Assembly: GCA_031282905.1 (NCBI GenBank)
Contig: JAITCV010000172.1
Location: forward strand, 1-6,309
Source: Azoarcus sp.
GTDB taxonomy: Bacteria; Pseudomonadota; Gammaproteobacteria; Burkholderiales; Rhodocyclaceae
Length of the DNA stretch: 6,309 nucleotides
Direction: 5' to 3'
Part shown: positions 1 through 3,967 of the stretch, piece by piece
How the letters are laid out: every line of letters begins with the position of its first letter
Position numbering within the stretch: the stretch's first letter is position 1
Program-made: the position numbers and the translations under genes
The notes under the pieces: generated by a model
Database searches by the model: none
What the model saw: only the letters and a program-made list of their open reading frames with translations
Told to the model about the DNA's origin: nothing

Positions 1-1
1 G

Positions 2-733
2 GGGGCAACGCCGGTCGCGCCTTCCGCCATCCGGCCGGAAGGACAGGCGTGGACACCCGCCGGGCAGGTGGATTACGTCACGCCCCGCGCCCTGCGCACG
101 GAAGAAATCGCGGCGGTCATCAAGGAATATCGCCATGCTACTCGTCTGGCGCTGGAGGCGGGGTTCGATGGCGTGGAGTTACATGCCGCATCCGGCTATC
201 TGCCGGAACAATTCCTTTCGTCCGGCAGCAACCAGCGTGACGATCAATATGGCGGCTCTGTCCAAAACCGCGTCCGCTTCGTGCGGGAAACACTGGCGGC
301 GATGGTGGCAGAAGCGGGCGGTGATCGGGTCGGCATCAAGATCGCACCGGAGATGAATTACAATAGCATTGAAGATGCCGCGCCGCAGGAAACCTATCAA
401 ACGCTGGTCGAAGCACTGCGCGACCTGGGACTGGCCTATCTGCATGTTGCCCTGTTCGGTACCAAGACCGATTATCATGCGCTTTTGCGTCCACGCTTTA
501 CGGGCGCTTATCTGGTGGGCGGCGGGCTGGATCAGGCCAAGGCCGAAGCCCTGCTGGCCGCAGGCCGCGCCGACGCCTGCGTCTTTGGCGCAAGCTTCCT
601 CGCCAACCCCGACCTGCCCGAACGCTTCCGCCAAAACGCGACGCTCAACGCCCCGGACAGCGCCACATTTTTTGCGCCTGGCGCGAAGGGCTATACGGAC
701 TATCCCGCTTTGCGCGATTCCGGCGAAGCGTAG
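2..733 (+). CDS. Old Yellow Enzyme family NADH:flavin oxidoreductase / alkene reductase, 3' part (N-terminus outside window)
   Basis: The open frame runs from the left edge to TAG at 731-733, giving 243 residues; the family is usually about 360, so roughly the first 120 residues lie outside. A GTG at 68 is internal, because the frame upstream already reads as family sequence. Members are cytoplasmic FMN enzymes that use NAD(P)H to reduce activated C=C bonds, nitro compounds or nitrate esters. Visible landmarks are the active-site block ELHAASGYLPEQFL (His codon 182-184, Tyr codon 197-199), then SNQRDDQYGGSVQNRVRF, the FMN-phosphate region LVGGGL and VFGASFLANPDLPERF, and the usual C-terminal end GAKGYTDYPAL. 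The residue three after the active-site His, normally Asn or His, is Ser here (codon 191-193), and GIKIAPEMNYN has Lys where yeast OYE1 has Arg243. The family is clear; the substrate cannot be told. The last 35 codons recur in damaged form at 2734-2837. Confidence 0.93.
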   Translation, partial: GATPVAPSAIRPEGQAWTPAGQVDYVTPRALRTEEIAAVIKEYRHATRLALEAGFDGVELHAASGYLPEQFLSSGSNQRDDQYGGSVQNRVRFVRETLAAMVAEAGGDRVGIKIAPEMNYNSIEDAAPQETYQTLVEALRDLGLAYLHVALFGTKTDYHALLRPRFTGAYLVGGGLDQAKAEALLAAGRADACVFGASFLANPDLPERFRQNATLNAPDSATFFAPGAKGYTDYPALRDSGEA

Positions 734-745
734 GAATGTGCTCCA

Positions 746-787
746 TTACGGCGGAAATTTTGAGATTTCCGCCACTCGGGTGATAAC
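746..787 (-). pseudogene. Remnant of the C-terminus of an alpha/beta hydrolase gene
   Basis: On the minus strand, reading to a stop at 746-748, the frame ends VITRVAEISKFPP. The intact hydrolase at 2850-3512 ends VVNRAAEISGILREEILL. The register, the distance to the OYE stop (12 nt in both places) and the RxAEIS block all agree, and the length difference is exactly five codons. Upstream (above about 787) no hydrolase similarity remains: the catalytic His block and everything before it are missing. It is best read as the stub left where the cargo segment begins. It is too short to be functional, and the assignment depends on the paired repeat rather than on this stretch alone. Confidence 0.6.
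750..773 (+). terminator. Perfect 9-bp stem-loop 16 nt after the OYE stop
   Basis: The arms GGCGGAAAT (750-758) and ATTTCCGCC (765-773) are exact reverse complements around the 6-nt loop TTTGAG. The position just after the OYE TAG suits a transcription end. However, no T-run follows, so it is not a canonical intrinsic terminator; it could instead be an mRNA 3'-end stabiliser. The equivalent place in the second junction copy lacks the perfect pairing, so the hairpin arose in, or was kept only in, this copy. Confidence 0.35.
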
Positions 788-827
788 GGGCGCGATTTTT
801 ACATGAAGTAGGAGCTTCTCCAGACGA

Positions 828-866
828 CGTAGAGGTCTCTCTACACTCCGCAGAGACATCTCTACG
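828..866. repeat. Imperfect inverted repeat (13-bp stem with 2-nt bulge, 11-nt loop)
   Basis: The left arm CGTAGAGGTCTCT (828-840) pairs with the right arm AGAGACATCTCTACG (852-866) through 7 bp plus 6 bp, interrupted by two unpaired bases (AT) in the right arm. The loop is CTACACTCCGC. No T-run follows. It could be an RNA hairpin, a mobile-element end or a protein-binding dyad; the sequence alone does not decide. Confidence 0.55.
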
Positions 867-890
867 CCCTGGATTCTGAAGAATACGTCC

Positions 891-908
891 CGTGTTCTAT
901 AGAACACG
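891..908. promoter_or_regulatory. Perfect 18-bp palindrome, candidate operator
   Basis: The sequence CGTGTTCTATAGAACACG equals its own reverse complement over all 18 positions with no spacer. Such short perfect dyads are typical binding sites for dimeric helix-turn-helix repressors. It lies about 430 nt before the WG gene start and about 160 nt after the OYE stop, with no recognised regulator gene in the window. The palindrome is certain; the operator role is a guess. Confidence 0.4.
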
Positions 909-1290
909 CTCTGCGTGTATACAAACCTGTCTCGTGCCTATAAATCCGCCTCCAGCAGGGATGGCGCGTTCTGCCGCCCAGACGTCCCATGCGGGGGAGG
1001 ACGACGCCACCGGCGGCATCTCTCGCTACCTCGAATTTTCCCGGCTACCGACGCGATGAAGAAGAACGGCACATGGCAGCGCTACCGCCCCACAGCGATG
1101 CGTCAAGATCACTTTGACATCCTCCACTTTTAATTGCACCCGGTGATTGCCATGAAAAATCCGCCGCGGGAATCGACATTTTGACCACAATACCCGGCGT
1201 GTTCTTGTAAAATACGGGGAATCCGCTTATCACAGCGCGATAGTTGTCCGGCCGTCATGCTTTCTGTTGTGGGCATCCGCGTTCATGTCA

Positions 1291-1343
1291 TCAAGGAAAG
1301 TGTTTGTCATGACACCGTTTTTCACCTCAAGGGGTTTGTCATG
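1291..1343 (+). promoter_or_regulatory. Duplicated Shine-Dalgarno/start segment before the WG gene
   Basis: Two similar start segments lie 32 nt apart. The first runs TCAAGG, a few bases, then GTTTGTCATG ending at 1311. The second runs TCAAGGG and GTTTGTCATG ending at 1343. The second carries AAGGGG (1329-1334) 6 nt before ATG 1341 and opens the WG-repeat frame, so it decides the start of that gene. The first ATG (1309) is in another frame and would give only a 97-codon shadow product running into the WG gene. It may be a leftover duplication, or a decoy that lowers initiation at the real start. Confidence 0.6.
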
Positions 1344-2681
1344 TCTTCAGAAGAAATCGAGTGGGTTATCGCGCCGCGTTTCGATCAGGCGTGGAAGTTT
1401 GCCGCCAATGGTCTGGCGCTGGTCAAGGTGGGAGGCAAATACGGGTACATCAATGAGAAAGGCGAGGAAATCATCCCGCCGCGTTTCGACTATATGTATA
1501 GCTTCTCCGCCAACGGCCTGGCAAAAGTCAAGCTGGGAGACAAATACTGGTGGATCAACGAGAAAGGCGAGGAAATCATCCCGCCACGTTTTGGTAAGGT
1601 AGTGGAGTTCGCCGCCAACGGTCTGGCTCGGGTCGTGGTGGGAGGCAAATGCGGGGTCATCAACGAGAAAGGCGAAGAAGTTATCACGCCGCGTTTCGAT
1701 GATCTGACCTTTGTCGGCGCAGTACCGCCGCTGGGGGTCAAGGTGGAATACAAATGGGGGTACATCAACATGAAAGGCGAGGAAATCATCCCACCGCGTT
1801 TCGACGGCGCGGATAAATTCGCTCCCAACGGTCTGGCAAAGGTCAAGGTGGGAGGCAAATACGGATACATCAACATGAAAGGCGAGGAAGTCATCCCACC
1901 GCGTTTCGACTATGCGTATAGCTTCGAAACTGGTCTGGCACGGGATCTGGCATGGGGTCTGGCGTGGGTCAGGGTGGGAAACAAATGGGGGATCATCAAC
2001 ATGAAAGGCGAGGAAGTCATCCCACCGCGTTTTGATGGCACGGATACCTCCGTCGATATATTTGGCTTTGCCGCCAACGGTCTGGCGCTGGTCAAGGTGA
2101 GAGGCAAATATGGGTACATCAACAAGAAAGGCGAGGAAGTTATCCCACCGCGTTTTGACCACGCAAGTAGCTTCGACTTCTCCAGCAACGGTCTGACATG
2201 GGTCAAGGTGGAAGACAAATACGGGTACATCAACGAGAAAGGCGAAGAAGTCATCCCACCGCGTTTCGACGGCATAAGAGACTTTACTAACGGTTTGGCG
2301 GCGGTCTGGGTGGGAGACAAATGTGGGTACATCAACGAGAAAGGTGAGGAAGTCATCCCCCTGCGTTTCGACGACGCTGATAAATTCGCTCCCAATGGTC
2401 TGGCAAAGGTCAGGGTAGGAAACAAATACGGGTACATCAACGAGAAAGGCGAGGAAGTCACCCCGCCGCGTTTCGACGACGCAGACAGCTTCTACTTCGC
2501 TGCCAACGGTCTGGTAAAGGTCTGTGTGGGAGGCAAATACGGCTATGTCAACGAGAAAGGTGAAGAAGTCATCCCGCCGCGCTTCGACTACGCGGATAAA
2601 TTCGCCGCCAACGGTCTGGCGGCGGTCGAGGAGGGAGGCAAATGGGGCTACATTCGCTACGGGATTTCTGGGCGCGACTGA
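1341..2681 (+). CDS. WG-repeat protein of unknown function (stand-alone repeat array)
   Basis: The 446-aa protein is made almost wholly of WG-type beta repeats (WG_beta_rep-like). After a short N-terminal partial unit (residues 7-32) come eleven full units beginning at residues 33, 68, 103, 138, 173, 215, 256, 293, 327, 362 and 399, then a terminal fragment KWGYI at 434-438. The unit consensus is K-[YWC]-G-Y-I-N-E-K-G-E-E-V-I-P-P-R-F-D, a variable stretch, then F-A-x-N-G-L-A-x-V-x-V-G. No signal peptide, membrane segment or extra domain is visible, so a soluble intracellular protein is likely. ATG 1341 is chosen because of AAGGGG 6 nt upstream; an in-frame upstream start at 1257 would add 28 residues of non-repeat sequence and has no such site. 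Sampled GC (about 53% around 2221-2280) is lower than in argJ (about 65% around 4261-4320), which fits the gene being acquired. The family's biochemical role is not established; binding or scaffolding is only a guess. Confidence 0.88.
   Translation: MSSEEIEWVIAPRFDQAWKFAANGLALVKVGGKYGYINEKGEEIIPPRFDYMYSFSANGLAKVKLGDKYWWINEKGEEIIPPRFGKVVEFAANGLARVVVGGKCGVINEKGEEVITPRFDDLTFVGAVPPLGVKVEYKWGYINMKGEEIIPPRFDGADKFAPNGLAKVKVGGKYGYINMKGEEVIPPRFDYAYSFETGLARDLAWGLAWVRVGNKWGIINMKGEEVIPPRFDGTDTSVDIFGFAANGLALVKVRGKYGYINKKGEEVIPPRFDHASSFDFSSNGLTWVKVEDKYGYINEKGEEVIPPRFDGIRDFTNGLAAVWVGDKCGYINEKGEEVIPLRFDDADKFAPNGLAKVRVGNKYGYINEKGEEVTPPRFDDADSFYFAANGLVKVCVGGKYGYVNEKGEEVIPPRFDYADKFAANGLAAVEEGGKWGYIRYGISGRD
1437..2639 (+). 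repeat. Eleven-unit coding tandem repeat (about 105 bp period)
   Basis: The repeat units of the WG gene are conserved in nucleotide sequence as well as protein, especially the part encoding YINEKGEEVIPPRFD. Unit lengths in residues are 35, 35, 35, 35, 42, 41, 37, 34, 35, 37 and 35. The near-identical cores and the variable middle segments suggest expansion by unequal crossing-over or gene conversion, with selection or drift at the variable positions. Such arrays commonly change copy number between strains and are prone to assembly collapse. Confidence 0.9.
1932..1967 (+). repeat. Three tandem 12-mers inside WG unit 5
   Basis: Three in-frame 12-nt copies sit head to tail: GGTCTGGCACGG, GATCTGGCATGG and GGTCTGGCGTGG, encoding GLAR-DLAW-GLAW. 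Most other units have a single GLA-x-V at this position. The extra copies explain most of why this unit is 42 residues instead of 35, and they look like replication slippage that kept the reading frame. Confidence 0.8.
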
Positions 2682-2727
2682 GTATCTCAGTATGGATTGA
2701 GTGCGAACAGGGTGGAAGGTGCATGGG

Positions 2728-2837
2728 GAATTACGACAGAATGTACCGTTCAATGCCCCGGACGCCACATTCTTTACGCCCAGCGCCAAGGGCTACACGG
2801 AGACTATCCAACCTTGCGCGATTCCGGCAAGGCGTAG
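2728..2837 (+). pseudogene. Frameshifted C-terminal remnant of an OYE family gene
   Basis: The plus strand encodes RQNVPFNAPD-ATFFTPSAKGYT, matching the OYE end RQNATLNAPDSATFFAPGAKGYT at 629-691. A two-base insertion (GAGAC at 2800-2804 where the other copy has GAC) then shifts the frame. In the shifted frame the sequence continues DYPTLRDSGKA and stops at TAG 2835-2837, as in the intact gene. Nothing similar to the OYE gene is found before about 2728, so over 300 codons are missing. It is a dead fragment. It ends 12 nt before the convergent hydrolase stop, the same spacing as at the left junction. Confidence 0.82.
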
Positions 2838-2906
2838 AGGTATGCTTCATTACAGCAGGATTTCTTCGCGCAAAATCCCTGAAATTTCCGCCGCCCGGTT
2901 GACCAC
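2734..2906. repeat. Direct repeat copy 2: OYE 3' remnant plus intact hydrolase 3' end
   Basis: This is the right-hand partner of 629-787. It contains the broken OYE tail, the 12-nt spacer and the intact hydrolase C-terminal codons. At 173 nt it is 14 nt longer than copy 1, exactly accounted for by a missing codon (-3), the GA insertion (+2) and the five extra hydrolase codons (+15). The divergence shows that the duplication is not recent, or that the two copies came from different strains. Confidence 0.82.
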
Positions 2907-3512
2907 CATGAAATGCCCGCCGCCGGCGATCTCAAAATCGGCGTGGCGCGAGGGCAGGATGTGGTCACAGGTGCCGTGCAGGCGCACGAGATTTTCCGGT
3001 TCCCAGGTGTTTTCCCAATGCAGGATTTGCCCGATGGCCCAGGAGAGGAAGGCCGGATCGGTATCCCGAAGAATGTCGGCGAGCAGTTTTCGTTCTACAG
3101 GGGTTTGCGCGCCAAAAAGCCAGGCGGTGAGCGGGTTTGGAATCGTCAGCCAGCGCATGGGCAGGCAGCGGTTCATGTTCAGGATTTTCGCAAGGTGCGC
3201 GTGGCGCGGAAGGTCTTGCCAGGTCGCGGCGGAAGAAATCAGGATGACCTGCCCGGCGGCAATCAACTTGGCGACTTCCACCGCCACCATGCCGCCGAAG
3301 GAAACCCCCAGCAGGATAGAAGGCGCGTCGGGAATTTGCGCCAGAAGACGATGGGCATAATGCGCAATGGATTCCATCGGCTCCGGTTTGATCCAGCGGA
3401 TAGAGGTCGTCTCCCATCCGGAAAAGTCGAGGAATTGAAAAACGCGCTCGTCTGCGCCCAGCCCGCTGAAAAGGCAAAGTCTGGCGCGGTTTTTCCCGTT
3501 CTGCGATGTCAT
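2850..3512 (-). CDS. Alpha/beta fold hydrolase, 220 aa
   Basis: This small cytoplasmic alpha/beta hydrolase has a full catalytic set. The nucleophile elbow GVSFGG places Ser71, HGTCDHILP gives Asp183, and GGGHFMVV gives His200. FSGLGADERVF near residue 15 supplies the oxyanion-hole loop. The block ILRDTDPAFLSWAIGQILHWEN, split by the cap region, resembles a group I recall as common in Bacteroidota, which would hint at transfer; that is from memory only. It is shorter than BioH (about 256 aa) and has GVSFGG rather than GWSLGG, so I do not call it bioH; the substrate is unknown. ATG 3512 is the only usable start before an in-frame stop, though no strong Shine-Dalgarno sequence precedes it. The gene converges on the OYE remnant and is divergent from argJ across 455 nt. 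Confidence 0.85.
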   Translation of the reverse strand: MTSQNGKNRARLCLFSGLGADERVFQFLDFSGWETTSIRWIKPEPMESIAHYAHRLLAQIPDAPSILLGVSFGGMVAVEVAKLIAAGQVILISSAATWQDLPRHAHLAKILNMNRCLPMRWLTIPNPLTAWLFGAQTPVERKLLADILRDTDPAFLSWAIGQILHWENTWEPENLVRLHGTCDHILPSRHADFEIAGGGHFMVVNRAAEISGILREEILL

Positions 3513-3547
3513 GATTTCATCACGCTTTGGCGATCAAACCCTGCACC

Positions 3548-3892
3548 CTAATCCAAAAGCGTGATTGCCTTGAAATCCTTGTCGGCGACTTCGATGCCTT
3601 TATCGTAAGTCGCTTCGTCGAGAACGCACGCGATCGAAGCCTTCGCGTGGCGCGAGGGGAAATCCGTTTCGTCTAGTTTTCCAGCAGGCATTTCAGTCTG
3701 TCGGGCGGTCAGTGGGCCGCCCCAGAGGCAGCCGGTTTCTGACTCTGTTCCCCTGTTTCCTGACTTGCCAGCGAACGGGGAAAAGTCCATGATTGCGTCC
3801 ATTCCCAATATGGAAATACCGTAATCGTCTTGTTGAATCAATGAGTTACGGCCTGACAAGCATCTGATGTGGCAATCCGATACCCTGGACAA
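3548..3892 (-). pseudogene. Possible decayed transposase C-terminus (ISAzo13/Rhodopirellula type), otherwise hypothetical
   Basis: The minus-strand open frame encodes 114 residues. Only the last 30 or so are suggestive: ACVLDEATYDKGIEVADKD recalls the C-LD-x-x-x-Y-x-KGI-x-V-x-D segment near the C-terminus of ISAzo13-type (Rhodopirellula family) transposases. The expected final FHGEWNYT block is absent, and residues 1-80 resemble nothing I know and have the look of random translation. If correct, the region carries the scar of an old insertion sequence; I see no convincing terminal inverted repeats. The alternative is that this is simply the upstream region between two divergent genes. Treat as weak. 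Confidence 0.33.
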
Positions 3893-3898
3893 TATATC
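3869..3898 (+). promoter_or_regulatory. Weak candidate sigma70 promoter for argJ
   Basis: GTGGCA (3869-3874, four of six matches to TTGACA) and TATATC (3893-3898) are separated by 18 nt, about 70 nt before the argJ start. The AT-rich patch here stands out against the GC-rich surroundings. Both boxes are imperfect, so this is only the best available candidate. Confidence 0.22.
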
Positions 3899-3930
3899 TG
3901 TTTGTCAACTTTCTTCAAAGCCGTGATGGA

Positions 3931-3944
3931 GCGGGGCAACCCGC
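3931..3944 (+). promoter_or_regulatory. GC-rich hairpin with GCAA (GNRA) tetraloop in the argJ leader
   Basis: GCGGG and CCCGC pair perfectly around GCAA, a GNRA tetraloop, ending 10 nt before the argJ Shine-Dalgarno sequence. It is a stable small RNA hairpin that could influence ribosome access or transcript stability. No T-run follows, so it is not a terminator. Confidence 0.4.
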
Positions 3945-3954
3945 AGCACATTTC

Positions 3955-3959
3955 GAGGT
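3955..3959 (+). promoter_or_regulatory. Ribosome binding site of argJ
   Basis: GAGGT lies 8 nt before ATG 3968 and fixes that start. It overlaps the TAA (3959-3961) of a possible 11-codon upstream reading frame starting at 3926. Confidence 0.7.
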
Positions 3960-3967
3960 AATCACAC

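Larger units (their letters stand above)
629..787. repeat. Direct repeat copy 1: OYE 3' end plus hydrolase 3' end junction
   Basis: This is the left copy of a junction found again at 2734-2906 in the same orientation. In order it holds the last 35 codons of the OYE gene with its TAG, a 12-nt spacer, and a short convergent reading-frame end that matches the end of the hydrolase gene. Over the OYE part (645-733 against 2750-2837) I count about 74 identities in about 86 aligned columns by hand. Copy 1 differs by one extra codon (AGC, 659-661), by lacking a GA dinucleotide present in copy 2, and by lacking 15 nt (5 codons) in the hydrolase tail. Similarity is lost just after 787. Confidence 0.82.
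788..1340. other. Apparently non-coding leader segment of the WG-repeat block
   Basis: This 553-nt stretch holds no gene I can support. The short open frames at 915-1133 (+) and 1045-1233 (-) start at GTG codons without a Shine-Dalgarno sequence and resemble no family I know. It contains two dyad symmetries (828-866 and 891-908), described separately, and a duplicated ribosome-binding/start segment at its right end. A TTGACC at 1181-1186 and a TAAAAT at 1208-1213 look like promoter elements, but their 21-nt spacing is too long for a normal sigma70 promoter, so no promoter is called. The segment may be an untranslated leader, decayed sequence that arrived with the WG gene, or both. Confidence 0.5.

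Noticed and set aside
915..1133. 72-aa plus-strand frame in the leader of the WG block
   Set aside because: GTG start without a Shine-Dalgarno sequence, unusual composition and no recognisable family.
1181..1213. TTGACC ... TAAAAT as a promoter for the WG gene
   Set aside because: The boxes are 21 nt apart, outside the workable sigma70 spacing.
1045..1233. 62-aa minus-strand frame in the same leader
   Set aside because: GTG start without a Shine-Dalgarno sequence, overlaps the other weak frame, and shows no recognisable motif.
1437..2639. CRISPR array reading of the regular repeats
   Set aside because: The period is about 105 nt, the whole unit is coding, and repeats and variable parts together form one protein family.
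2677..2691. ACTGAG/CTCAGT hairpin overlapping the WG stop codon as a terminator
   Set aside because: The stem is only 6 bp, AT-containing, and no T-run follows.
1347..2789. 480-aa open frame on the minus strand across the WG gene, longer than the sense gene
   Set aside because: It is the antisense shadow of the tandem repeat: because each unit lacks stops in this frame, all do. The sense strand gives a known repeat family with a good ribosome binding site. The shadow also runs through the OYE remnant.
2850..3512. Calling the hydrolase bioH
   Set aside because: Length and nucleophile-elbow motif differ from BioH, and no biotin genes are nearby.
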